From assembly GCA_000181795.3 (NCBI GenBank), contig CM012955.1:3768108-3832107 (forward strand): a stretch of DNA of 64,000 nt. The letters run 5' to 3'. Shown piece by piece: positions 25,201 to 36,696 of this stretch. The position numbers were made by a program, and so were the translations under genes. The notes below the pieces were generated by a model. That model was given only the letters and a program-made list of their open reading frames with translations. It searched no databases and was not told where the DNA came from. Numbering within the stretch: position 1 is the stretch's first letter; every line of letters begins with the position of its first letter. The DNA is from Trichinella spiralis. Lineage: Eukaryota; Nematoda; Enoplea; Trichinellida; Trichinellidae.

Positions 25201-25604
25201 ACTATATGCATTTGCCTAATCAGTAATTTTTCACGTATTTTAAGGTTGCCGCTCGAACTGGCCAATCGACTTACACCGGAATTGTGGACTGTTTCAAGAA
25301 GGTGCTTCGTGAAGAAGGTTGGCGTGCTTTTTGGAAAGGTTCAGCAGCTCGAGTTTTTCGAAGCAGCCCGCAGTTTGGCGTCACGCTTTTGGTCTATGAA
25401 TTACTTCAGCGTACGTTCTATGTCGACTTCGGCGGCACACGCCCCACTGGATCCGAAGTGCCGGCTGTGACAACTCGTTACGATCATCAGGAAGCGGAGA
25501 ATCCGTATCACTTCGGTGGTTACAAATTGGCTCGGGCAACATTTTCAGGAATTGAAACAAAGTTTGGCCTTTATTTTCCCAAATTTTCCGCCTCTGCAAA
25601 TTGA
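22235..25604 (+). CDS. SLC25A12/13 (aralar): calcium-binding mitochondrial aspartate-glutamate carrier (aralar/citrin)
   Basis: Six exons: 22235-22546, 23399-23911, 24108-24358, 24437-24764, 24842-25168 and 25245-25604. Phases are continuous, giving 696 residues against about 675 in human. It exchanges matrix aspartate for cytosolic glutamate plus a proton across the inner membrane, feeding the malate-aspartate shuttle. Residues 1-355 form the EF-hand regulatory domain facing the intermembrane space; the recognisable calcium loop is [12 protein letters not shown] (residues 91-102). From about residue 358 come three carrier repeats with signatures [22 protein letters not shown] and [11 protein letters not shown]. 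The C-terminal extension [20 protein letters not shown] matches the family. Loop position 12 is Asp where the human protein has Glu. The ATG at 22235 was chosen for length and phase; an upstream exon is possible. Confidence 0.96.
22558..22582. repeat. AT microsatellite in intron 1 of the aralar gene
   Basis: About 12 AT units directly follow the first donor of the aralar gene. The 852-base intron (22547-23398) otherwise shows nothing notable. Confidence 0.9.
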
Positions 25605-25906
25605 ATGTCCACTACTGTTGGGAGTCAATTTTTGCTCATTCTTCTACTGGGATAGGGGTGGGAATTTGGGTGGGTTTTTTCTAACCGGTTGCTTTTTCCC
25701 CACACCGCTGGTGTGAGTTGAAATCCAACACCGTATATCGTGTTCTCTTGAACGGAATGCGGATGAAATTTTTTTTTGGTTTTTGTTCCTTTTGCTGGTG
25801 ATCTATCTCCCCGATCAGAGTAGCTTTATTGCAGTGATGCAACTGCGATTTATTCAAAGCACTTCGTCAAAGAGGGAAACGAACGCGACTGTTTTTTTTA
25901 ATTTCA

Positions 25907-25912
25907 AATAAA
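25907..25912 (+). terminator. AATAAA poly(A) signal, likely for the aralar gene
   Basis: The first canonical hexamer downstream of the aralar stop lies about 300 bases after it. The assignment is inferred from position only. Confidence 0.5.
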
Positions 25913-28775
25913 ATTACATCTGCCTTTCAGGTCAATTTTTGTTCGTTTGCTAATTTGCTACAGCTGTAGCTAACTTAACAAAAAATGACAATGAATGAAT
26001 TGTGTACCAGCTCGATAATCGTGATACTTAAACAATCTTTTTTATTAGTATAATTTCACGCTTTTAAATGACATTATACAGTATTGTTATATTGCAAACG
26101 TAATGTTATTTCAGTGCGACTGAGCAGCTTTAATTTCAAAACAAACTGTGCTGTGTCTATTTATTTTTCAATGCATATTTATTTATTTTAAGAAACTTTC
26201 ATGAATGAAAAAGTTAGTACAATTTGTTTTCCATCCGCGACATCGTCATTGGGAAGATTCACGAAATGATCAGAAATGTTTATTTTATAGCTCAAGCATT
26301 AGTGCATTAATTTGCGAGCGCTGCATTTTTGAAATTGATAGCAGGAAAATTATTTTGTATCATTTTATCCGTAACATTTCCCTTGAAATAGTCCTATTTA
26401 TATTTAGTGCTGTGCGAAAATTGTAATTACCTTTTATCGATATCAAAAAGTTTTCACAACGCAGAGTGGCAACAGGAAAAAAGAGAACAAAATAATACAT
26501 CCGTTAATAAAGAAAGCATTATTATCAGTAAAGTAAGTAAACATTTTAAAATAATAATTTAAAAGAAATGGAAATTGTTATATTTCTAAAAATATGAAAG
26601 AAGTGAAAATGGCTCTTTTAAGATTAAGTACTCTTAGAAATAAATCTTCTGGATTTTACAAATTCACTTTGCAAAAATAGGCGATGATGGTAGATGATAT
26701 ATAAATTTAAATTTTATTGAAAGCTTCTAAGCAGTAGACGTGCTCCGTCTTGCTTAGCTTTGATTGTTTGATTAGCTGTTGCGAAAATGTCTGTTCGCAT
26801 CAGAAAAGCGTTGTGGAAGCTAATTTGGTCAACGTTCATTTCAACACTGGCAAAAGATGTTTGCCCAAAGCGGTTAACTGAGTTTTGCTAATTGGACTAT
26901 TTGGCTTGTTGTTGGGCAAACTGAAGCTTTTTTAACAAGTCAATATGCTCTTTAGTTGGAGAATTAATTGGCGACCAGTAGTTGGTCAGTTCTAGCTAAA
27001 GCGAATTATTGTGCTGAATATTTTACTTTCTCTGTTTGTGAAATTCACAATGAAATAGATTCGATTTTTATTGGAGCTATTTATTATTTTTAAAGAAAAA
27101 AATTCATTCAACGCCCAGGTGTTCTGAAGGAAAAGTGTCATTCTAATAAAATTGGATTATTTATTTAAAATTCACTTCAGCCTATGAGCAACATACGGTG
27201 GGTTGATAAGCATTTTACTAATAGACAAGCTCGATTTCATAATTTCCCTAATAGCAGCACATCAATTTCAAATATTCCGTTTTTTCTTTGAAATGCTCCA
27301 AGCGTCATCTGAGAATATTCATTTAATTAACGCTGACTGTGAACCATTCATTGCCTCTGACAGCAACTACTAAACTGAATAAAGCACTGAAATTGTACAA
27401 ATGTCCTTTAAAACCTCTGGTCTTATTTTATTTATGCAATTTCTCACTTTCACCATGAGCACTGTTGAAAACAATTATCAAAGAATAGAAGTATTGAATT
27501 TTTCTTTCTCGTTCTTTGTTATTTAATTTTTCGTGTAAATATCTCTGATAAAATTATTAATCTGTATATCGCTTAACGTGATATTGATTGTCATACGCAA
27601 TAAGTAGACACTTTATTGTTTCAAATAACCAGCTTACAAGGAATTCTACAAGCACACACACACACACAACAAAACACATTCTTTCTCAACACATTTATCA
27701 ATTACTAATAATTATTAATTGTCAAGTGACTTGATCTTGAATAACATTAATTTCACTGTATTTCACTGAACTGTATTTCTGCTCTGTTACTGTATTTCAT
27801 TTGAGTGCTGAACATTTATGCAAATTTTCTTACCAGTATCCGTTAAGTCAATACGAAATGTTAAATGCAGTTGAATAATTTAATTCTATGGAAAACTGCC
27901 AATTATTTCAAAACAATTTTCAATATTTACAGACGCACGAGTAAAACAGTAAAAGCTAGAGTTCCCTTTTTGTAAATGAGAATTTTCAATACTACGAATA
28001 AGACAATTTCTCGTGGTGATGAAGTTTGGTAAAACATCAAACAACGGCCATTGTTGAATTGCATTATAATATTTGAGAAGCTTTTTTCAATATTCTTAAT
28101 TTTTAATTATGATGATAACCTTATTATTGTTGCATTTTTTCAAAACAACTTTTTGAAACATTGATAATAATTGTGATCAAGTAAAAGATTACTTTAACAA
28201 CCGACAAGAAAAGAAAGCAACTTACTTTGGTGACGAGTTGCTAGTTTGTAGTAGTGGAATTATGGAAAATTGTTGCTTGCTTGCACTGTTGCCACTTTTG
28301 TTGCCAATGCATGTTCTTGTTGCGTGTTTTTGTTCTGTCATTTGTTATTGCAAAGCTTTTCCACAGGTAAGCCTGTGCGCTGTGCTGTGTTGCTCGAAAA
28401 ATATGGTCAATTAGTAATTTTCTTCTTCCCATCTTATTACTCATTATCTTCACATATTTGGATCAAGTGTGCACTTATCATTTTCTAATCAAAATGCAAC
28501 GTTCAATAGGCCTACTAAAACAAACAAAGTCGGTTTGTATTTGCTAATCAAATTTGCATACGCGTGCTTAAATGAAACATTTTCAATAATTCAATTTTGA
28601 AACAAAATAAGCGAAAACGAATGTCATTTTTATTTTGAAATATAATTTAAAAAATAAAAAGAAAAATTCAATAGAAATATTATTAAAGAGAAATTTCATC
28701 AATGTTGCTTTCAAAAGTTGCATAATGGGATGATCATTTCAAGTTGAACAGTTGGATAATTGTTCATTATTCTGA

Positions 28776-28807
<32 letters not shown>

Positions 28808-28850
28808 GTTAAATGTGTAATATTGGATAGTGCATTTACGTATGCGCTTA

Positions 28851-28858
28851 TACATATA

Positions 28859-28905
<47 letters not shown>

Positions 28906-28906
28906 T
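28851..28906. repeat. long TA/CA microsatellite
   Basis: About 56 bases of TA with a few CA interruptions, preceded at 28776-28808 by an ATT array. Both should be polymorphic. Confidence 0.92.
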
Positions 28907-29533
28907 TCTTTGAATAGAAAAATCGATCACATTATTGAGTGCTAATTTTAGTATAGTTAAAGTTGAAATGCTTTTGTTGAAGTGCAACGTTGAAGTGGGG
29001 CAGATGGAGGGCCGGAAAAAATATTCGTAAAGTCAGTGAACAAGCAAATCAACAAGAGGCTAATGGTTAAGGTCTTTTGCATTTGAATCACAGAACAATA
29101 GAGGTGCAAATTGATCTTAGTACTTTGTCAGAGCGAAGTTGATGAATCTCAAGAGTACATAACGGCTGTTTGGTGTCTGTCCACTGTGCGTTCATTGATT
29201 TGATCTTCTGATTCGGCTGTCGTACGAATTTCAATTATATGAAAATTTCCACACACACGGTATTGATTGAACAATTTTAGCTGTATATAGTATCACTGTG
29301 AATAAAAATAAAAATAATAATCATAACAATGCATGAACATTATTTGAAAAACTTTTACGTGGTCAATATGAATTTCAAAATGGTTTTTATTTCAATCAGT
29401 CGCGTATTAAATTTATTTTCTGCGTGATCTCGTTCCAGTCGCTTTCCAATAGCCAATAAGAAATGAGGTGAAATAATGAAAGTGATTTTGAACCAAAATT
29501 TAAAATCAGCTTCATTGAATACTTTAGCCAGCA

Positions 29534-31243
29534 ATGACCGAACGAAACAACGAACCGAAATCCGTGCCGGATGTGGTGTTGGATTTTGAACAGCACATTG
29601 GCATCAAACTTCCGGAATATTTTCGGACAGAATTTTACGTAAACCGTTGGCGTACAGGTTGGAAAAACGACTGGAATCACATCAAGCAACTGATCAAAAG
29701 TTATCTCACGAACCGCACCGCTGCTGGACTGGACGATCCAGAACTGATCGAAAAGTGGATTGAACTACCCTGCGTTGCCCGCATGCTCCCCTACATGCGC
29801 ATGTCCATTCGACCAATGCAAATTAATCATACAGACAATTCCATCACTGTAATCATCATGCTTGGCAATATCCAATTTAACAAACTGCCATTTGTCGCCA
29901 CTTCTCGTGATCTGACTATGTTCTATTTTGCCACTGGCGAGTATATTTTACGGGTACATATATTATTATTATTATTTGTTGCACTAATTTTATAAATCGA
30001 ATTTATATTCTAGCAAGTGCTTCAACAGGAACGTTTGACAAATGTTCAATCAGGTGTTACCCTTGTATACGACTTGTCCGGTTTGAACGTGATGGACTAT
30101 GCGAATCCTTATTCACCGATCATGCAGATGTTTTCAGTAGGCGCCGCGCTAATTCAAGAATATTACTGCGATCTACTTAATGGACTTTATTTGCTAAACG
30201 CTGGAACGTTCGTCAAAGTAGCCGTACAAATTATGAAAAGGGTTCTAGTACCTCGCACTCTGGGCAAGGTAAACATATCCCAAATTCAACACATCACTTG
30301 CACTGATGTAATTGAATTTTTGTCAAATGGGAAAATTTCGATAAAAATTTCATATCATTAATAAATGATCTTGAATGTTTGTTAACAACGTTGAAGAATA
30401 TGGAAAAAGAATTGTAGAAAAAATTTTTACAGTAGTGGAAATTGAGTAAAATATGGTAATCCTATTATTATCAAATATATAAATGAATTAGATCAGTGGT
30501 CGAGTGGTTGTCCATTTACTTGTTATCTTGATTACAATAGGATCAATTTCAATTCCTGTTGGAGTTTGAAAATTTTCTCGACAAATTATTTTTGCATACA
30601 ACAACGAGAAAAGCTATTCATTAAAGTTGCAATTTTTAACGACATAAACTTCTCCTTTTGCAGGTTCACATTATCAGTGGAAATGAAACTTCTTGCAAAT
30701 TATTGCAAAAAGTTTCCAAAAATGTAGTTCCAGTGGCATTCGGTGGCGAATGGACAGAGACAAATCCACAAGTCCATCGCACCAACTGTTGCACGCTGAA
30801 TAAGGCACTTCCTGACTCACCACTCCGCAAGGTGCTTTCGTTGCCCGACAGAACGTTAATTAGCATCAAAGCTCAGAATGACCATTCGATTATTATTAAA
30901 ACCGAAGCAAAACAGACAATACTTTGGCAATTGGTCACTTCTGGAAAAATTGAATTTTCCATTGTTCACCAACTTGGTGACTCTACAGACGACGGTACAA
31001 TTCCACTTGTCCATACTAAATATATTTCTGTTTTAAAAACAAAAAAAATCTGCTTTTCTAGAGGACGTTGTTTACGTGATTCCGCGCTTGAAAATTGTCA
31101 CACCACTGGGTTCAGCAATGCCGGACCATGGAAAAGTGGAATTAAATCATCCCGGACAGTGCATCTTTTACTTTCGCAACGTTTCGTCGACTTTTTTTCG
31201 AGTCCGCATAGATTTCGCCTATGCCCTGTGCAAAAATAAATAA
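29534..31243 (+). CDS. SEC14-like protein with CRAL-TRIO and GOLD-like domains
   Basis: Four exons: 29534-29953, 30014-30268, 30664-30994 and 31062-31243, giving 395 residues (human SEC14L2 is 403). Such proteins bind hydrophobic ligands (phosphoinositides, tocopherol, retinoids or squalene in relatives) and move them between membranes. The CRAL-TRIO lipid-binding domain spans about residues 75-255: GVTLVYDLSGLNVMDYANPY, LNAGTFVKVAVQIMKRVLVP, LGKVHIISG and the closing VVPVAFGGEW. The C-terminal beta region, IEFSIVHQLGDSTDD|EDVVYVIPRLKIVT then PGQCIFYFRNVSSTFFRVRI, corresponds to the GOLD domain of animal SEC14L proteins. The last intron is 67 bases (G|GTACAA...TCTAG|AG); reading through it would give a different end at 31239 that lacks the GOLD strands, so splicing is preferred. 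The ligand is not predictable. Confidence 0.9.
30491..30568 (+). other. degenerate tRNA-like sequence
   Basis: Within intron 2 of the SEC14-like gene, GGTCGAGTGGTTGTCC looks like a pol III A box/D arm. About 50 bases later ATTTCAATTCC looks like a B box with substitutions. The acceptor arms do not pair convincingly, so this is at most a tRNA pseudogene or a tRNA-derived SINE head. Confidence 0.25.
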
Positions 31244-31282
31244 TCACCGCCATTGTAGCCACCATGCTTCTTTGATAAAAAA

Positions 31283-31288
31283 AATAAA
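31283..31288 (+). terminator. AATAAA poly(A) signal, likely for the SEC14-like gene
   Basis: The hexamer lies about 40 bases after the stop codon; assigned by position. Confidence 0.5.
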
Positions 31289-34200
31289 AGAACTTTTCCT
31301 AAAACAAATACTAAACGATTCTTTCATTGAAGGAAAAATTCATTCAAAATTATTCTCAAATAAATTTATTCTTTTCTTACTTTCAACCAAGCATACACCT
31401 CATTTATGCACACACGATACAAACGACATGCTGTAGATTGTTTTTTCCTCTTTAATTCTTACCTACTGATCAATATCTTCTCTTTCAATCGACAACTTGA
31501 CTTTTGTTCACTTTCAGCATTCAATTTTTTCACATTGTTCTGATTAAATTACAAATATTAATAATCAACTATTTTTAACTTTGTTTGATCTGACATGTAG
31601 TCTTTTTTGATGCTTAAAAATTTTAATAATGCACAATGCTAGTTAAGGCGAACGATTCTGAATGATTCAACTAAAAGTTGCAACAGAATTTTAAAAGGCG
31701 ATTCTGATTATTATTGCCATCGTATAATTATGTGATAATTAAGCAACGTGATATTTATAACTTAATCGACAATTTAATAATCAAACATGTTTATGTGCAT
31801 TCAATTTATCTTGCAATGCTTTTATTCAGAAAAGGGAAAATTTTTAACATAAACATTATAAAGGATAAATAAGATATGTTGTGGATGTGAAGGAAACATT
31901 AATAAACTTTAAAGCGACGTAATTTTAAAGTTTTATAATATGAAGCAAAATGCAAACTTCAAAAAATAACATTGTAAAATTTAACAAAAATGAATTCATC
32001 GTTAAATACAGTTTACAAAAAAAGGTGATTTAGTTTTCATAGCTGTATAGCTTATTATTCCTGAAAATTGAATTTAAAGACAAATCACTTCAATACAAAT
32101 TTTGAAATGGATTGAAACAACAGTTATAAAATTATTAATGTTACTTTTTCCCAAAAATTAAACTGATTGCGTACAGTATTTTTTACTTACTGTAAAATAT
32201 TTTATTTACTAATTTACTGATGCCTTAAATTGAGTGACACTTTCATTAAAAATGAATACTTTCAATAAACTCATAAAATTCAATTTTATAATTACATTAT
32301 ATTTTTTGATTTTCTAAAAAAAGTCGTTATCTTTTATTTAAATGTTTTATTTTTTTATTTGCATTTACTCAAGATGGTATTAATTAAGTGCAATTTTAAA
32401 TCTTTAATTTAAAAGAGTACGACACAATCTTTTGTATACGGTAAAAGTATACGAAACACTTTTTAAATATTAAAAGGATGAAAAATTATTTAAATTTCGA
32501 AAGCAGTGTTTACTATTTTTAGATGCTCTTTTAAAAAAGTGCTTGTCATCCAGGTTGATGTAGGTTTTCATACGTGGCAAGCATGCTTGAGCGTTCTGCT
32601 TTGCATGGCAATTTAAAATCAATTAACATAATTTCAAATGACATTCACATCACCTATTAATAAACTTCATGTCAAATGCTGCCTTTTTTCTATATGTTCA
32701 TGAAAAGATTATACTCTGTTTTAGAGATAAGCTTTTGTACATTTATTAAAATCAATAATAAAACACGCGAAGCAAAAATTTTTCAGTTCACTGTTGCAAA
32801 TCTGCTCAGTTATTCTAATTAAAAACTAAATAATGCAACTATTTTATTCATCATCATAATGCAGACAGAACAAGTTCAAAAGCCATAATTTGTTAAATTA
32901 ACTAAAATTATATTCTATTATCTTATCTTATCTTATCTTATTTTATGTAAATTTTCATGCTATTATATAAATAAAAAAGGAAATGAATTTTCTTGCACAG
33001 GTTAAATTTGTTCAATTGCTGCTTATTATCGTTTCTCATTTACTCACGTTGAACATTACTTAATAAAAGCAATACAAAACAAGATTTATTTTACAATGTT
33101 TTAGCCAAAATATTTTTCATTAATTCTATTAATAATTATGGTGATATATAAAATATTACAATAAAAACAGTCGGCTGATAGACAGGGGACAACGTGTTTT
33201 GTATTCGAATATTGTAACTTTGCCCATGAATGTATATTTTTACAGTTCGTTCAATTTAATTAAAATTAATTTATCTGATTAATGTATTTGAACAGAAGGA
33301 AAAGCTTAACGCAACTCCAATACAGCAAAGTTTATTAACAAAGCTATATTCATTTGCAACAAAAAAAAGAATCATTTTCAACAGTGGGAAAAGCATCTCT
33401 ATTGCATGGCTTAGCAATGTAGCCAAAATAATAATAGCAGAACAATTTATCATGTTTCTCATAGTATAATATTTGAATACAGATACAGAATTTGTATATC
33501 TTTCAGTTTAATTGAGAAATTTTCAAAAAATGAAAAAATATTTTGTATAAGAAATATGAATGCCATTTTTGTAACAGCCGCAGAATAGAAGAGACAACAG
33601 GAGACGGTCGACTTAGTTGCAATGTTATTTTTCTTTTCAAAATTAATGTGGCCACTTTTGTTATCTCTACATCTGTGAGACAGAGTAAAATTTGGTAAAA
33701 GTAAAGTCAACTTCTCTTGTAATATGATTTCAAGGTGATCTACTGTTTTGAATACTATCTGATCACGGTAGTGATGTGTTCTTCTTCACTAAATTGCGCA
33801 AGTGAGCATGACCAGTTTATTTCAACATATTTTGTACAATTCCAATTGACAAGCATCAATCTTTAGTAAAAATTTAGCTGAAGCTCGTTTTTACTTTAAT
33901 AATTTTATTTGGTTTGTTTTTTGATGCAAAGAATGCAAAATTTTCTTAAAATTTTAAATAATTTCAAGTGTGAAATTTAACTTTTATTTTGATTGTTATT
34001 TCATATAAATAATGGAAATGCTTTGAATCAAGTTTGTAAAATTTGAATAATTTAAATAAAGGACAATAAATAAGCTTCAACTATGAAATTTCAAAGTTAA
34101 AAAGAAAGTTGCAAAATAAGCATGAGCAGGTGTTGTGCGTTGGTGAGTTTGAATAGAAGAAGAAGAAGAAGATAAAGAGAGAAGATTGAAAGTGATAAAA

Positions 34201-36640
34201 TTTGAAATATTGGTTTTGTATTTTATTGAAAGCTGTTTCAATTTGAAAAAGCTTGGTCGTCAAGAATTGGTCCAGCAAAAAGGTGCAGCTTACTTTCAGC
34301 TCTTCTCAAAAGATGGATGAATTGTGATGCTCTCAAATGTGACAATTGCTGTTTTTCATCTCTTTTGGCGGAATCTCTTCCATCAGATCACTTTTGTCGA
34401 CAAGCCAGCGGCTCTGTTATTAATGTATATAGCATGTGTTTTGTCTTTATTATGTGGTTTTTTTTCAACTTCAGCTTAACTGAGTAAAGCTTATTAAAAG
34501 TTGAATTATTAGGCAAAGCTTTGAATGAACCAAAAAATGGAGAATACATAAGCGACAATGCTGCATAAATCGAATGCTGTCTAGTCGACCAGCCGGAAAG
34601 CATCGACGGAATGGAAGCATAAAAAAATTAATATAAAATAATAAAAGCTGTCCAGTTAACGTGGCAGCTAATGGAGCGAGTCGATTAGCCGCTGAACGCT
34701 AGTCAGCCAAAATTTTCTACTCATTTCTTGATCTGCTTTTTCCGCTTCTGCATAGTGGTCGCGCTTTTTGTCTGCTGCTTGGTTCAACTTGCTGTTTCAT
34801 CATCATCATCATCATCATTATTCTCTTTTTTAAAGCTTTCATCAAACTTTGCTCTTCAACTTGTCATAATTATTCATTCACTTTTCCTCATTCAGGTAAG
34901 TAAGTAAGTAAGTTGGTAATATTTTTTTCTTTCTTTTTTGTTTGTTTGTTTGTTTACCATTGCATATTCAAAAAACAAAAGCATATTTATTAATTCAACA
35001 TTTCAATCATTGATACGAAAGATAAATTTAAATATTAAGCAATTGAAAATGGTTGACCACCATCTCAACTTTGTGCAAATTAATTACAAAATTTCATATA
35101 TGCATATTTTATTTATGTATGTTGTCTTGAAAAAAGAAATATTTCGACCTTGACAATTATCGCAGCAGTAGCAATGATGACGTTTACCAACTTATACATA
35201 TTATTAGAGCACATTCAAATAAATGATGCACAAAGCAAACGTTGACGTTTTTGTCAATATTCTGGCACAGTTATTACACTATTAAAAATATACTAGAAAT
35301 TTTTCCAGGCAATGCATTTATTTTGTTGCATGAGAAATGAGCAATTTTCGCTGATGATCAGCTGCTTGAAATTGAATGAAAATACTTTCATTCAGCACAA
35401 ACAACTACAACATCAACAAGCAACAATTTCAACACAAATCAACAATTTTGCTAGCAAATTTTCACAACTTGATAACAGATCACCTAGCAAATATTGCTTT
35501 TCAATGTATATAGTGGACAATAAGTTGATTGAACTGTTGTACCATGTTTATAGAAATTCATATTCACCAGAAAAAGAAAAATGCATGGAAAATTTAAATT
35601 TATTCATTTTTAAATAAAAAACAGAAAATAATAATAAAAAATTACTGCTTGCTTTTTGATCTGTTGTGTGATGAGTTGGGAGGAAGAGAGAAATCGATCT
35701 GTTGATAACTGGGATTCTCTGTTATTTCTTACTTTCTCAAAGTGAAGCTTTCACTTTAGTCAATAAATGAGGGAGGTCATTAATGATGCGAAGTTAAAAA
35801 TCACATTGCAAAATAATAAAAATATTTTCCATTTTCTGCTTCTAACTGCATGAAATTGAATTTTTTGAAATTCATGTTACTATTTGATGTACATTTTCTG
35901 TATGCAGGGTTGAAGGCTGCATATTGAAGATTTGAAGTTGTCACAATTTTTCCAACACGACTGCAAAATCATTTTATACAGCGACAGACAGCTGCACTCG
36001 GACGCCAGTGACCATCTTCTTTTAAACTCGACCACAGAGATGAGCCATAATTTGATTAAGAATGCGACTAAACGGATTTTCTGAACGTCAGCAATTTCCT
36101 GAAACTTTCAATTTTGCTTGCTTGATTTTCAAACATCACTTTTCAAAATAGCCAAGAGTCATTGAAAAGATGAAAAACAAGCAGAATAATTGAAAAATTA
36201 ATAAGCAACCTGTTAATATTGTTGTTTTCATTTTCTTTTCCTATGGGCAAGCAATGTGATTAATTGCAGCCGGGCATTGCTGCTATCTATAGTCATCGTA
36301 CGAAACTATTTCAACTATTGTAATTTGAAAAGAAAATTTTATGCAAAATTTCAAATATATATATATATAATCAATTCAAAGTTATTTTTAAAGAGCTAAA
36401 AATAATTTGAAGTTTTACAAATTTTTTAAAATTGCAGCTGCTGCACACAGTTGCTACGTGGGGTGAGCAAAAATTGTATCAATCAAATAAGTGGAAATGT
36501 GCAGTGAATTGAAAAGTGGGGAAATAGTAAATTAATATATGCGGACAAAGTGTTGGCCGACAAAATGCTTCTTGCCATTTCTTTCGTCACGACGGCAGGC
36601 TTTTCTAATCGCCCGTGCACTAAGCACAGCTTAGCATAGC

Positions 36641-36641
36641 C

Positions 36642-36672
<31 letters not shown>

Positions 36673-36696
36673 CCTCTCACTCTTTCTCTCTCTTTG
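36641..36696. repeat. CT-rich microsatellite
   Basis: An interrupted (CT)n/(CTTT) tract of about 56 bases with no gene nearby. A similar tract lies at 63151-63180. Confidence 0.9.

Larger units (their letters stand above)
25605..29533. other. aralar 3' UTR and AT-rich intergenic DNA
   Basis: The first 300 bases are probably the 3' UTR of the aralar gene. Beyond it I see no coding region. An imperfect hairpin with a bulge, CTAAGCAGTAGACG against CGTCTTGCTTAG, lies at about 26728-26758. Microsatellites include AC at 27655-27668, ATT at 28776-28808 and a long TA/CA tract at 28851-28906. The right end is the promoter side of the SEC14-like gene. Confidence 0.5.

Noticed and set aside
26728-26758. 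Imperfect hairpin considered as a small RNA or terminator
   Set aside because: Short, bulged, not followed by a T run, and not near a gene end.
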